A program made the translations under genes and the position numbers. Below are positions 1 to 15,400 of a stretch of 64,000 nt of DNA, piece by piece. The notes under the pieces are model-generated. The model was given only the letters and a program-made list of their open reading frames with translations, was not told the DNA's origin and searched no databases. The first letter of the stretch is position 1. Each line of letters starts with the position of its first letter. The stretch covers positions 85,642 to 149,641 of the forward strand of contig WIDE01000072.1 of NCBI GenBank assembly GCA_015039315.1, written 5' to 3'. This stretch comes from Clavulina sp. PMI_390. Lineage: Eukaryota > Basidiomycota > Agaricomycetes > Cantharellales > Hydnaceae.

Positions 1-2480
<2,480 letters not shown>

Positions 2481-3002
2481 CCCTTTCTGCGCATGGCAGC
2501 CCACCGTCTTCTGCTCCGCTCTCCTTTTCCGATCATTCCACCTTTCCCAGATAACGGGGACCCCAACAGTGCTCGGCTCACTCTTTCTTTCTATTCGCCT
2601 TTCGTACCTGTTTCACGCCCTATTAATTCGTTCTGGAACTTTCTTACCCTCACTTCTGATACCCCGCTTTCGAGTCCACGATTTTTGATGACTCTTTTGC
2701 TCATGACATTCACGATCTCCTTTCCACTCCGGCTCTTCCGCTCCACGACACACACCCTGTCGCACATTTGAATGTATTTACCTCGCTGCTCCCCACCTGA
2801 TGCTATTGTCTCCGATCTTTTCTACTCGTGTATCGCCCATGTATCATTGGATCTCAAGCTCCCGGAAATGGCGGAGCAGCGGTAAATAAACAGGCCAAAT
2901 AACCCACGCACCCACAAACACTGTGCCACCGCTCGTTGACTCGTGCGGTTCCTCCAACAAGAGGACTGTCATCTATCTTCTCTATTTCTTCATCTTTGAA
3001 AC
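2481..3002. other. Intergenic: kinase 3' UTR and BUD31 promoter
   Basis: No coding signal found. The first part is pyrimidine-rich and presumably the kinase 3' UTR; the last roughly 100 bases precede the BUD31 start codon. No TATA box or other clear element is visible. Confidence 0.5.
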
Positions 3003-4091
3003 ATGCCCAAAATCAGGACCAACCGCACGAAGCGGCCTCCAGAAGGATATGAGGACATTGAAGGGGTCAGTCGACTTTTGTTGTTGTAACTCTGAGAGAA
3101 CGGGCTTACTCACTAGATTGCAATTATCGATCGTTTTCATTCACCGGCGAATTTTCCTGCCGTACCTGAAATCCATCCTCGGCGTGCTTAATTCTGGGCG
3201 TTCTCGATGGACTCCTGTGTTTATGCCATGCGCCAAATCGGGCCCGTGTTCTCACTTTCGACTGTCAACTTTTTCTGGGTCGCCTCTGAAAATGGGACAC
3301 AACATGCCTGGTCTTCATTATATTCGGAACTTGGTCCAACCAGATTCTCGATGACTACGCCAAGAAAATGAGAGATGCTGAAAACGAGTCGCATGAGGGC
3401 AAGCGGAAGACTGAATCACTGTGGCCCATCATGCGCATCTCGCACGCGCGCTCGAAATACATATACGAGTTATACTATTCTCGGGAGGCAATATCAAAGC
3501 AGCTGTATGATTGGCTCCTGAAGGAAGGGTATGCAGATGCCAAGTACGTTTCCCACCATCCCGCTCCACTTCCACTTTGTTCTCCCTTGTTCCTTGTGGC
3601 TCATTAAAATCTCCCTGTCTGACAATCGGTTCCTGCTCCTTCGTTTCTGACCCCTGAATTTGTGTTGTTCGCGTCTGCATCATACCTGCCTTATCAATCT
3701 ACACATGGGCGCATCTCTAGTTTAATCGCAAAATGGAAGAAAACCGGCTACGAGAAACTCTGCTGTGTGCGGTGTATCCAAACTCGGGTAAGTAGGCTTG
3801 TTTCTCGGCTTAATTCATATCGAGGCTGTGGCTGGCGCACTCAAGTCGGGCACTTCTTAATGTCTCTGGCTCCCCGGCCCGCCTCTCCCACATAGGATAT
3901 GAACTTCCAAGGAAGCACTTGTATTTGTCGAGTGCCGAAGGGGCAAGTGAAGAAAGGCACCGTTGTGGAATGCGTTCATTGCGGTATGTCCGTCCATAAA
4001 ACGATCGAGATTAATGTCGTCTGACCATCGCCCCCGCTAAATTCACCGATTTTACCCTCTAGGATGCCGAGGGTGCAGCTCGGACTCTTAG
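3003..4091 (+). CDS. bud31: BUD31/G10 spliceosome factor
   Basis: Pre-mRNA splicing factor of the NTC/Prp19-related complex in the nucleus. Exons 3003-3065, 3344-3543, 3721-3787, 3896-3983 and 4063-4091 sum to 447 nt, 148 residues, matching the family length of about 145-157. The start [20 protein letters not shown] is the canonical basic N-terminus. The middle [13 protein letters not shown] and the C-terminal zinc cluster ([32 protein letters not shown]) are near-identical to known G10 proteins. Intron 1 is long for this locus (278 bp). Last codons are split so that the CGCRGC motif is completed only by the final 29-nt exon. Confidence 0.97.
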
Positions 4092-4990
4092 GATTGGGGG
4101 TCATAGTTGTGTGTGTGCAGATCATGCCGTGCCAGTCCGCAACCAGGCTGCATCGGTGAACTGGCATCCCCCTTGGACCGACACTTCTGCTCTCTTGCCT
4201 GACGGCCTGATACCCGAGCCCACCCTAATCAGGAAGTTGGACGACCACTCGCCACTTATTTTTTTGCCCTCGCGTCGGTCCATGACATACTGCGGCGTTT
4301 CTCTCTCTGGTGTGAGTGGATCTACTCCACGCCCCCTTCTCACACGCTGTACAGTACAGTACAGAAATACCTACACTCTTGCCCTATTTCTAGCACGTTT
4401 CCTGTCCTGAGGTAAATGAGGAGTGACGTAGATAGGACGGGTGTAGTGCATGGAGATCGTGCTTTTTAGTTGCCGGTCGCATTATCAGGATCCAACAAGA
4501 AGGCGGCACGGCACAGGCAAGGCATCGTGATATTGGATCTCATGCCGACCTTTCAACCGCAGCAGTCACTGATCTTCCCCCAAGAACGGGACAAGAAATT
4601 CGCTATTGCCGAGGGGATAGGGAGCACCCTTCATGAGACGTGACCCTCTTCTGCTGGTGTTGACAGAGGCCAATCATTCGCACGCCCCCGATTGCGTTTG
4701 CTGACGCCAGCTCGTTAGAAAAGGAAATGGCGGACCGGATATGGCTCAAACCAGGGACAGGGGTCGGTTCGCGGTCAAAAAATGAGCGACGATGAGTTGA
4801 TAAGTTGACAAAGCGATTCAGTTCGCGGCAGGCCAAGAGCGCGATCAAGTTGAGGAACCGTGAGAATCCGGAAATGCGAGGAGCGCGTGACAGTGACAAT
4901 CACGGATCTGCCACTCACTCATAAGCACGGGCAAGGTTTCCACTTTTCATCGCAGCGTCCCTCTCCCTTCCACCCTGCTTCTGGATAGAC
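4092..4990. other. Intergenic, no gene seen
   Basis: About 900 bases between BUD31 and the antiporter. Short ORFs on both strands lack splice-consistent extension or any recognisable domain. A short CAGTACAGTACAG run lies near 4349. Probably BUD31 3' UTR plus the antiporter promoter. Confidence 0.5.
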
Positions 4991-7900
4991 ATGGACCGCG
5001 TCGGGCAACTCGCAGCGAACGCCTTTGATCAGCTCGTCAAACGCAAGGCCACTGATCAAGGCGGGGTCATCGGTACGTCCGCTCCGCATTCGCAGCCACT
5101 GCGTGTATCACAGGACACTCCGAGAGCGCTGACATCGTATCGCCTCCTTTTTACTTCTCGTATGCTACAGATGGCATCAACCCCGTCACCTTTGATTCTA
5201 CGGATCCTATCAAGCTCTGGATCGTGCAAGCTGGTAGGGCTCGTCTCCTTCGCGCCGCATGCCGCATTGATTGCTTAATCCCCGCAACTCCTCTGTAATC
5301 TCACCATCCTCACGCTCTCTAGGAATCATTCTATGCTTGTGCCAAGGCTTGGCTATGATTTGTGCCCGCATTCGCCAGCCTCGTGTCGTTGCTGGTTCGT
5401 TGGTTTCCCCCAAGAACTCTCTTCGGCCCCCTGAATGCTGATGAACATTTTGATCAGAGGTTGTCAGTGGCATCATCCTCGGTCCCTCGGTGAGCGAATC
5501 TACTGGGGGTGTCGAGAGATTTTCTGTGGCTGACCCATGTTGTGCCTGTTCTGTTCCAGATTATGGGTCACATCCCCCACTTCTCAGCACGCATCTTTCC
5601 CACTGCCTCCCTACCTTACCTCAACCTAACAGCCACGATCGCCCTTGTTCTCTTCCTGTTCTTGATGGGTCTCGAAACCGACGTCAGCGCAATGAAGAGG
5701 CTCCTGAGAAGAGCAGGACCCATCTCTCTTGCAGGAATGCTTCTCCCCTTCGGCCTCGGTGCTGCTGTTGCTGTTCCGATCTACAACACCTTTGTCGATC
5801 ATAGCGTTGTGACATTTGGCCACTTCCTCCTCTTCACCTCCGTCGCTTTGTCCATCACTGCGTTCCCAGGTGCGTGATGTTCGGGGTGTCGCCTGTTGTG
5901 GGTTCGAGTCTCTGACCTTTTTGTTTCAGTGCTCTGCCGTATCCTTCTTGAGACCAAGCTTATCGAGACACCCGTAGGAATCGTGGTATTGGCTGCAGGT
6001 GTAGGAAACGATGTACGCAACACCTTTATTCCGCTACTGCAGTGCCACAATTGCTTACCTACCGCTACACAGGTTGTTGGCTGGATCCTCCTTGCCCTGA
6101 CGGTCGCTCTCGTGAACGCGACCCAAGGTGTCTCCGCCGTGTACATTCTCCTTTGCGGGCTGGGCTGGACATTCTTTATGCTGTACCCTGTCCGGATCGG
6201 CTTCCGTTACATCGCCCACCGCACTGGAAACCTCGATGGCAGGGGGCCCACGCCGTTGATGATGATGCTTACCTTCCTCGTGGTGTTCACTAGTGCCTTC
6301 TTCACCGATATTATTGGTGCGTATACCCGCTCTTATTTCATCAGTCCAATATAGCGATAGGTGCTGAATGGCGTATATTCACTGCCTGAATTTGTAGGGA
6401 TTCACCCCATCTTCGGCGGTTTCCTGGCCGGTTTGGCTATGCCCCACGACGGAGGATTTGCCATTGGCCTGGTAGAGAAGATTGAGGATATCGTCACGAT
6501 CTTGCTTCTTCCCATCGTGCGTGCCCTGTCATGACTCGGTTTTGGGCACACACGTTTGCTGATCCACTTATTCATTCTTCGTGCTTTTCCGGACGCGTCT
6601 TTCCCACCAACAGTACTTCGTCCTATCGGGCCTGAAGACCGACCTTAGCACTTTGAATACTGGCAAAGCATGGGGTTATACTTGGCTTCTCATCATCGTT
6701 GCCTTCGTCGGCAAGTTTGTTGGTTGCTTCGGAGCTGCCAAGGTTGTTGGTTTCAACTACCGCGAGTCAAGCGCTATCGGGGCGTTGATGAGTTGCAAGG
6801 GTCTTGTGGAGCTCATCGTGCTCAACGTTGGTCTCCAAGCTGGAATCCTCGATACTAGGCTGTTCTCGATGTTTGTGGTACGCAATTCTCTGTTAGGATC
6901 ATGCATCGCAATCGCTCACAATTCGAACCATATTAGTTCATGGCCGTCATCCTCACACTCTTAACGACCCCACTCACGCTCCTCATCTACCCCGACCACC
7001 TCCGTAAATCTGACGAGAAGATGATTGACATTGACGGCTCCTCGAGCGGTACTAACGAGAAGGACGGGTTCGATAGCCCCAACCCCACCATCACGCACCC
7101 AGCTTTACCAGCAGAAGGAGCCAAGTCTCGCTTCACTGTTGTTTTGGAGAGCATGGAAAACATCCCAGCTGTGATGACGATCATCCAACTTCTCCAGCTT
7201 CCCGCCTCCTCCAGCTCTTCGAGCCGGAAGATTGACGGTCTTCGCCTCGTCGAACTTTCTGAACGAACGTCTGCCATGATGCGTGGAGCGGATAATGCGA
7301 ACGCTGCCGCAGAACTGCTTTCCCGAGATGCGCTCGTGAAGGTGGTTGAGCGTTTCACACGTATGAACCGTTTGAGCATCCACAGCTCGCTCAGCGTTGT
7401 GTCGCAGGACTACTATGCTGATAGTGTAGTGCGCCACGCCTCCCGAGTAGGAAGCGATTTGATTGTTGTCCCGTGGAGCGCTGCTGCACCCGCCACGTCA
7501 AGGACCGCTGCGACCCCGGCCGAGACATCATACAATCCATTTGCTGGCATGTTCGGCCTTGCGCTCAATGCCCCTGCTGTAGCATCCACCATGGAAAACT
7601 CGGTCGTTTACTCGCAGTTCATTCGCCAAGTCTTTGCGCAGGCCTCGTCCACTTCATCTGATGTCGCTGTAGTCGTGGACCGCAATGCGAGCTCAGCTGC
7701 CGATGGCCAGCATATTTTCCTGCCATTCTTTGGTGGCCCAGACGATCGTCTCGCCCTCACGCTCATTGCTCAGCTCACTTCTACCCCTGGCTCCAACGTC
7801 ACTGCCACCGTGGTGAGGCTCACCAAGACAGAGGAGGAGCTCGGGCGACAAGAAACGGCTGATACGATCGACGAGGCGAAAGCTCTCGCTCAGGCCCAAG

Positions 7901-8401
7901 GATTCACTGTCACGTCTATGGTATGTACTGTCCCCAAGGTTGAGCACCCTCTCTATAACAAACTTACTAATACATCGTTTACAGCAAGGAGCATTCCCTG
8001 ATACCGTGTACGCCCATCCAACTACTGAGACACGCATGACCTCGCAGACCGCGGATCACATTCTTTGGGGCCGTCTCTCTGCCGCTGCCTCCCCCAATCT
8101 TACATTTGAGGACGCTAGCTCCTCCCGCCCTCTGCACACTGCCCTGGAGCGTGCCCGCTCGATCGCGTCTTCCTCTTCCTCGCGCACAGTGGTCGTCGCC
8201 GTCGGACGTGCCCGCCGATTGGCTGTAGAGTCACACACCGCCGAGCTCCGTGATATTGCAACCGAGTCGAGGGCGCACAGCACGGGTGAATTAAGGAAGA
8301 CTGTCGGCGACGTGGCTAGCGCGTTCGTTGTTGCCGCCCCTTGGCCATTAGTCGTGCTGCAAGCCTCTGCAGGAAGCGGTTCTGTGACGTTAGAACCATG
8401 A
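4991..8401 (+). CDS. KHA1: K+/H+ antiporter, CPA2 family, KHA1-like
   Basis: Monovalent cation/proton antiporter, in fungi placed in Golgi or endosomal membranes for K+ and pH homeostasis. Eleven exons (4991-5072, 5171-5233, 5323-5394, 5458-5489, 5560-5869, 5930-6012, 6073-6316, 6398-6516, 6614-6877, 6937-7920, 7985-8401) total 2670 nt, 889 residues. The first half has about 12 hydrophobic segments with family motifs: VVSGIILGPSIMG, LFLFLMGLETD, SITAFPVLCRIL, VGNDVVGWILLAL, HPIFGGFLAGLAMP and the ALMSCKGLVELIVLNVGL helix. The conserved Asp pair region (GNDVVGW) is intact. The last roughly 400 residues are soluble and carry two diverged universal-stress-like segments (RFTVVLESMENIPAVMTII; IFLPFFGGPDDRLALTLI), usual for fungal KHA1. 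Start chosen as the first ATG in frame with exon 2. Confidence 0.95.
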
Positions 8402-9467
8402 GCTGGTCTTATAGGCCTGTTTATTATTTCGACATGTCCACCTTGTTATCTTGTTTTCTGTGTTTTTCTTGTTTTGACTTAATGTCCGCCAGTATTTCAC
8501 GTCCACCGCCTGATTTCTTTTTTGGCCCTGGTGCATCAGCCGTGACATCCATAGTATTAAGAGTTGTAGTCAGTGCCCAGTTCCATAATTCGTAACCGTG
8601 TTTCAATGAAATCAATGATATATTGCTCGCTTGGTGGTGTCTAAAATCTCTTGAGCCGTCTCGCGTGCCACCTGCATCGCGTGCTGCTCAATCGACATGC
8701 TTTAGGTTTCATGGAGTCCGATGTCGCCTCTTCACGTCTCCCACAAGCGAACTTGGACTGTGAGACACTATGATCCGATAACGTGAGCTAGAAGCGAGAT
8801 GGGCATAGGACGCTTGTCATGTCCACTTTATTACATGTTGGTGGACATATGACTTCATATTCCAATCGCGGTTTTGCGTCGAAACACGGGAAGGACAGAG
8901 CGTGTTAAAGTCAATCAACTCGTCCGATCTCGCCAGATTTTATCAACACGAACGATTTAGCGAGAGTGTGGATCTTCAATCGTGTTATCTCGAGGGTCGT
9001 TCTCGTCGGATGCGTTGGGACGCGACTGTTCCGAATATGGGACTTGCCCATGCTCTTCAATATGCGTCTCGACCGTCTCGACTGCCATCATCCTGGAAAA
9101 AGTTTCCAAAGAACGCGGATAGCATGAGATTCATGGAATATCAGAATCCATGTCCATACCGGAAGAGACTCACTGAGCAGCATGTAATGCTCCAAACTTG
9201 CCCATTGCATGCAAATGTCGCGATGTCACCCCAAGTAGATCGCGCGATATATTCAGTTCATTTGAGATAGATTGTATCGTTTGGGATAGTTGACTGTATT
9301 GCCTTGATTTCTGCTGGGCAAAGCTCATCTGTGGTTGAAGTTGGATCGAAGGGAGACAAATAAAGCGGTACATATGTAAATAAATCAACTAATCCTAAGT
9401 TAGTCAATGGTGACCGGCCGGCGTGTCTTACTCCATGTTTACAAGGGTATTTGATTACAAAGGGTAT
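8402..9467. other. Intergenic, no gene seen
   Basis: Downstream of two convergent genes (antiporter + and DUF6534 gene -). It should hold both 3' UTRs. No domain or splice-consistent ORF was found on either strand. Confidence 0.5.
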
Positions 9468-12080
9468 CTACGTACTCGTCAGGGCATCAGCGGCTTGCTT
9501 GTGGGTTAGTTTTGTGGTGGAGGTGGGTGTCATTGGAGTAGTGGTGTTGGGGCTTTGAAGATCGCTCCCCGGCCCGGGATCGTGTATTTGATAACCACTA
9601 TCTCTCCGTTGCTCCTCTTCCACTCTAACAACCACTTGAATGCCACGTGGGGTTGGAACCCGTATTCTGGTATCACCTCCATGTGAACTGGCAGTTCGAG
9701 TATGAGTTGAGATAGGCTCCTCCGGTGAATCTGCCCGGGATCTATCGCCCCAATTCGAGGACGGGGAAGATACGGCGAACCTTAAATCGGAGTTGCGTCG
9801 GGTTCCTGATCTAGGTGAATGCTGATGGATGTGTGCGACTGCCCCGACATCTGTGCTCAGACGAATTCCGTCTAAGTCTTCAGTCCTTGTTGATCGGTAT
9901 CGACCATCCAGGGGTGAATACCGGCGATTTAGTCTGTTCGGGGAATTCGGTGGGTTTTCGAGAAAGAATTTAATAGAAATGGCGAGGAACTCAGATCAGG
10001 GGAGCGATGCAGTGAGAGGCAATCAGGTTGCGACTTACGAGGCTACTAGACTATTCCTGTAATATCACAGGGCGTGAGCGCAGATGCAGAAAAAGATGAT
10101 ATTAGAGATGATGGGACAGAGACTAATTAAGAGTGCAGCTTACGAATATAGCTTTGCAAGGACTAGGAGCAGGAAATTAGTTCTACAGGTGTATAATAAG
10201 AGGATAGGGCTTGATGACTCACTAGTGTCCAGGCCAATGGAGGCAGTACGAGCTTTATCAAACAAGAACAACTCGGCAACGGCGAATATCCTTAATATCC
10301 AGACATGAGATGACGAGTGAGTGCTGTTATCCGGGAAGAAGAAGCACATACGCTGGGACCATCCCAGTATTTACAGTCCACAATAATAGCTTGTTTATCA
10401 GCTGGTTTGTTCTAGAATCCATTACCGTAGATTCACGAATTAGGACCCTGTGACGGGAAAATGCGGTCGCGGCCTAAATCAAAGCACGCACGATTTGATC
10501 CCACTCCTTGATGACCAAAGAGAATATGCAATCGCAAGAGTGATGCCAACTTCAACGATAGCACACGTTATGAGCCACAGTCGTGCGAAGACCTGCCCAA
10601 AACGAGGAAATTTGGACGATCAGCGACTTTGAAACGAGGGGTAACTCGTTCTATGGTCATGGGGGCGAAAAGGGCCTACCGTTCTCAATTCTACTCCATT
10701 GCCACCATCAGTGTTGAAGCTAATTATGGAGCACGATTCATATGGATCGATCAGCTTTTTGCCATTGCTTCTTGGATGAATTTGCACTGACTCGACTATA
10801 CTGTTTCCTGGATAGTTGAAAAGATAATGAGAGGGCAGGGACGGAATGATCGGAAGCATAGACTGACCTAATCCAAATGCTGCGGAATTGAAAACAGGTC
10901 GGCAGTCAAGAACGTAACCATCAACTGAGGGCTCCCGAACGAGAACCGTGTTAGAGATCCGTACCGAACGAAGATATCGCTGTGACAGTCTGGTCACGAA
11001 CGGCAGCCGTCAAGTTTTAACTTTGAAAGGGAATGAACGAAACAAAGCGCTTACCCCTAACCATACAAGCGGCCGATATACGCGGTTCACTAGGTAACAG
11101 ATCGGAGTGTGAGTTGGGATCCCCGGGAAATGTGCAGCGGAACATGTATACGCACGCGCGTACAGACGCCAACAGAAGAACCTATTCATAACCAAAGGGA
11201 AGCCGGCCGAACGGCATGGGGGTCAATATAGAAGCCCGAGAAGCGGATTCACATAGATTGGTGGTGGTGCGTACAGCTGAACAATAAGTGCCACGATCGG
11301 CTATGGTGGCGACCATCCGAAGGCGAAAGTCAGAATACTTCTTCTCTTGCTGCTACGCCGTACACCCTGAATGAGGGCGGGATTGGCATAAATTGAAACC
11401 CGTACCTCGATCACATGTAGAGCCTAATCAGCAAGGTGTGGGTAAAAAGGCCACGCGCCCAGAATGACGTTATGAATGAATGAGTCAAAACCCTGTCTAT
11501 GGGGGGAATGTGAAAAAGGCACACCAGCATTTGCCTAATCGAGAACGAAAAACGCCGCAACGCCGGGGTGTCGCGGTAATGGGTCAGGGAAAAGGGAATG
11601 CAAGATAACGTGGAACATAAGGTGGGAGTAATACTCACCATGGGACATGGTTGGCATTTTTAGAGTCGACAAACTGTGCTATCTGTAAATCACACACCAA
11701 AAGGCTGTTCGTAAAACGTGGGAGGGGATAAGCACGAAACACTGGGCCACCTACCGTCAAGTGATAAACATCGAAGCAGGCGAATGCTTGATGTAGCATG
11801 TCCAGTGCCCTACATCGTGTAGCATTTAGATGATTAGAGCTGGATCAGGTTATGCTGTCGAGCGAATGACGTAGTGGCTGCATACCAGAGAGAGACGATC
11901 ATCCCCTTGAACCATGGCGAGTCTTTGGGGTATCGCACGAGGCAATGGTATGTTTGGACCGTGAGCTACAGGAAGCACCGAAGTATATAGTTAGAAATTG
12001 CAAAGGCCCAAACACCGAGGCCACCCAGCAGATAAGCCTCAAGCGAGCCAGTCTAGATGTCGGCCAAGACAAGAGCATCT
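9468..12080 (-). CDS. DUF6534-type multipass membrane protein, many small exons
   Basis: No long ORF marks this gene, but joined exons give the agaricomycete seven-helix family with the DUF6534 C-terminal domain. Confident exons, 5' to 3': 11886-11965 (TVQTYHCLVRYPKD...MIVSLW), 11755-11809 (ALDMLHQAFACFDVYHLT), 11639-11682, 10492-10592 (helix ending AIAYSLWSSRSG), 10352-10447 (TNQLINKLLLWTVNTGM), 10144-10290 (ending LLVLAKLYS), an 18-nt exon 10039-10056 (NSLVAS) and 9468-9933 (LNRRYSPLDG... then a 154-residue polar tail). Phases agree across every one of these junctions, and KLYSNSLVASLN is the family signature. A further helix near LFTHTLLIRLY (11411-11490) belongs too. The first exon (around 12000-12080, near AYLLGGLGVWAF) and the exons between 11400 and 10600 are unresolved, so it could also be partly decayed. 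Function of the family is unknown; it is often lineage-expanded. Confidence 0.75.
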
Positions 12081-13453
12081 ACTCACCACACCAGTAAGCC
12101 TTCATAGGTAAATCAGAGCAGAGTAGACAGCAGTATAATGCGGCAGGATAAAAAGGTCAGAAGTTGGTCGCCAGGAAAAGCATGTGGGAAACGCGAAGGA
12201 GGGCGGGCGGTGGAGATCGACGGGGGTGGGTTTGTATGCAGATCCAGATTCAGAAGAAGAGGGCGGTATGAGCGACGGAGGGTGCAAAATGTTGACAGCC
12301 AGACATGAAATCCCGACGAAGGACGCACATGGAGGACACAATGCTCGCGGCAACGAAGAATGTGGGATTCGGGGAATAGCCCATCGAAAGGAGCTAATAG
12401 TGTGTGCAGACGCACTCAGCGCCAGGGAAGGGAGGTTACGCCAGGTCAGGAAACGTTTTCTTTCGAGGTGGACGTGCTGGTGTGCTGCGCAGCAAAAAGG
12501 TTAAGAGGGGGGAAGATGGTGGCGGAGAAAGAAGGCGGGCACAGAAAAGATTGGCAACATATGTCATTGTCAAAGAGTGAAGTAGATGTGCCACGGTGGG
12601 AGAACCGAACATCTCGACTGAGTGAGATGAACAGATGGCTATTGGTATAGGGCGCAGGTAGATCAGGTCAACACCAATTCGGGCAATAGTCGTATCTCGG
12701 AGAAGAGTTCACGCAGGCGTCGCATGTTTCTCACTAATCAAATAAGCGGCACAATTTTTTTTGTCACTGGTGCGGAACTAGCCAGAGCGTGAGTGACGGT
12801 GATGATGGCAGCATATCGATTGGTTGAGTGATTTTGTCGCATGAGGGCGCCTGTGTCCAAACGAGCGTGTAGAGAAAAGATCAAAAAATGATGGGAAATG
12901 CTATCGCACAGCCACAGTCAATACAAGAGTTTCTGGGCTCGCACTCTGCAGCTCAGCGCAGCCCAACAAGCTGAGATTAATGAGCCATTGGATCTAGCTT
13001 TATTCTTCAATATAGATCGATTACTTTGTCGTCTGTCCTATTTTTGATTCAGAATCTAACTACTTTGGGGCGAGAGTGCGATTCCACGTGGGCACGTGGT
13101 TCAGGAGGCTAATCTGTTTCCACGTCGACTTATGACTCTGAGTGACTGGGACCGGATTGATCGAACGATGGAATAAATTGGTGAGTCAATGGATCCTGTC
13201 GGTCAAGGAGCACCGATAGCCACCGCGTGAAGCCCGCCTGTCCAGGAACACCTCGTGATGGATGAATTCCGTACGAAGATTTCACGATCGAAGCTATATT
13301 TCTCGCGTGCCCTATAGCTCACGACTGATCAAAAGATCGATCATTTCGTTACCATTTGACAACCAAAAGACCCCGCTTATTCCTTGGCCGTTCCTCCCCG
13401 CAGCGTGTCTTGGCCCCTGGGCATTTTTATTCAATTTATTGGGAACCTGAAGT
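12081..13453. other. Intergenic, no gene seen
   Basis: Nearly 1.4 kb between the DUF6534 gene and HIS6. Overlapping short ORFs near 12100-12650 on both strands look like non-coding composition. No RNA gene recognised. Confidence 0.45.
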
Positions 13454-14902
13454 TTACTCAGGCTGAACCGGCCCTGGACCGGCCTTGCTTCGCTCTACTA
13501 AGTCCGCAAACTTGACTTGTGTCCCACCAAAGATATCCAGCGAGCTGCTCTCGGTTATGGGTTGATACCGGTTAACACAGGCGGAATGAATCAGAGTTGA
13601 GCATCAAAACGAAAGGACAAGTGACCGTGGAATGATCGCACAACACACCTGCCATATGTTAGATCGACCCGGCCCCCAGACAACCGTTCCACTAGGTCTA
13701 GGTCTGTTATGGCTGTTAGTGTGAGATAGTAATCAAAGAGAATGAGAGAAATAAGAGTGTCCATATATACAACACCCCGGTGAGAGATGAAATGCGAAAA
13801 AACCGCGGCTATTGTTAGCTCTCGAGAAACGAGTAAGAACAGGTTGACCCTTTAATGTCAACATACATTTAGCACCGCCCGCATAAGTCGTTGGGATATT
13901 CACGTTGTCTCCAAGGACTATCCGAACGGAGACAATTTCGACGCCGTCCCTATTAATTGATAGTAAAAGGGTACGCGCAGTGAGGAAGCTTACATTGTAC
14001 GAGCTCTTCATCTATCCCTTGACAAAGACCTTCTACATCTGCCGCGTGGATGAGGAATTCGCTAAGCCGCAGAGGAATGCCAGAAGATGTTGGAAATCTA
14101 TGTCGCCATATGCAAGCGAGAGCGCATAACCCACCTGCAGAACTCTGACAACATATCGAGAGTTTCTAGGAGAAAAAGCGGCGTGAGCGCGCGAACCAAA
14201 TGTAAAAATGTCCACCTTAGCACACCTTTTGTGACTTCCATGTCTGTGAGTGTTTGCCACTTGTTCATTGCGACGATCCACCCATTTTCTCGCTTCCGAC
14301 AGCTAATGTCGACCACGAGCTTCTCTTTTCCCACTGTTTGCGACAACGTCTTCAGTCGTTCCAGAGAGAACTTTCCAGAGGGGAAGAGGTACGAGGTGAC
14401 AATTATCTATACAATTGAACGGGCGTGGGGCTGAGCGAGATAGCATAAAGTTGACAATATCCGTGGAGCATGGACCTTTTCAGCTCCAGCGTCAAGCCAC
14501 TCCTTGGCATTCTCGGCCGAGATGCCACCGCCTATCTGAAGTGCTCCAGGCCATGCGCTTAGAGCTGCTCGGGCGGCCTCGTCGTTTCCTGGACCAAGCT
14601 TGATGACATGCCCACCGCGAAGGTCTTGCATTCGGTAAAGATCAGCAAACTGTGCAGGCGATTCACTGAGATCAGGAACAGGAGCACTATCAGAACATCG
14701 ATCCTCGTGCGCGTCTAGATATATTCCCAACCATGCACAGATGGTTGCATGGAGTGGGAGACAATCAAGTGTGGCACACTAACGCAGCAACAAAGTTTGT
14801 CTTGAGGGCGCTCGGCGATGAGTCGGACAGGGTTCCCCCGACGATTTGTTTCACAACCCCGTCGTGAAGATCGATGCACGGCCTGAAACGGGATGGTGGC
14901 AT
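13454..14902 (-). CDS. HIS6: HIS6: phosphoribosylformimino-AICAR-ribotide isomerase
   Basis: Fourth step of histidine synthesis: converts ProFAR to PRFAR, in the cytosol. Eight exons (14784-14902, 14476-14665, 14226-14406, 14135-14165, 13994-14061, 13867-13908, 13649-13712, 13454-13544) sum to 786 nt, 261 residues, the size of yeast His6. Motifs along a TIM barrel: [116 protein letters not shown] and [13 protein letters not shown]. All phases close. Start is the ATG giving [12 protein letters not shown]; an upstream in-frame ATG at 14956 would add an unlike N-terminus. It is divergent from the chitin deacetylase with 498 bp between. Confidence 0.95.
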
Positions 14903-15400
14903 TTTCCCTGTATTTCTGTGTATTCTCGGCGCGGCCGTTGATCGACGAAGACACAAAGTTGAGGGCTATTGAGTTCGGAGCAACGATTGATTCCGTGTCA
15001 ACAAACAAAGCCCTTCATTGGAGATCTGCCAAGCGCAAAGTATTATGTAACCCGAGGTGGACAAGCGCCAAGTCCGTCCGTCTCAAAGACAAATGACATT
15101 GGCGACGACGTACATTTGCGATATGACCTATCACTTGTGATACCTCATTGGAGCCCTCGGATTGAATGCCGACGCCCTCCATCCTCGCCTTGGAGGGGGT
15201 GATGGGCGTTGATGTGAATGAATACATTATCACCGTGTGGCCGGCTGCTTACCCGAATGACCAACTTTACGTCTCGAGGCCACTCTCTCTTACTTACTCC
15301 CATCTACTTTTAGACCACTAAGGCGCTCTCTTAGGTTTCCTGTCTCGCTCCTTTTCGCTCGTTCACAGGTCTCTTTCTCTCTCCTACCTCTTGCTAAGCT
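14903..15400. promoter_or_regulatory. Divergent promoter region, HIS6 / chitin deacetylase
   Basis: Shared upstream region of two divergent genes. A pyrimidine-rich stretch (15283-15395, CTCTCTTACTTACTCC-type) precedes the deacetylase ATG, typical of fungal core promoters. No TATA box recognised. Confidence 0.45.

Noticed and set aside
12102..12650. Overlapping ORFs of 80-106 codons on both strands
   Set aside because: No domain, no splice continuity, and both strands open equally, typical of non-coding composition.
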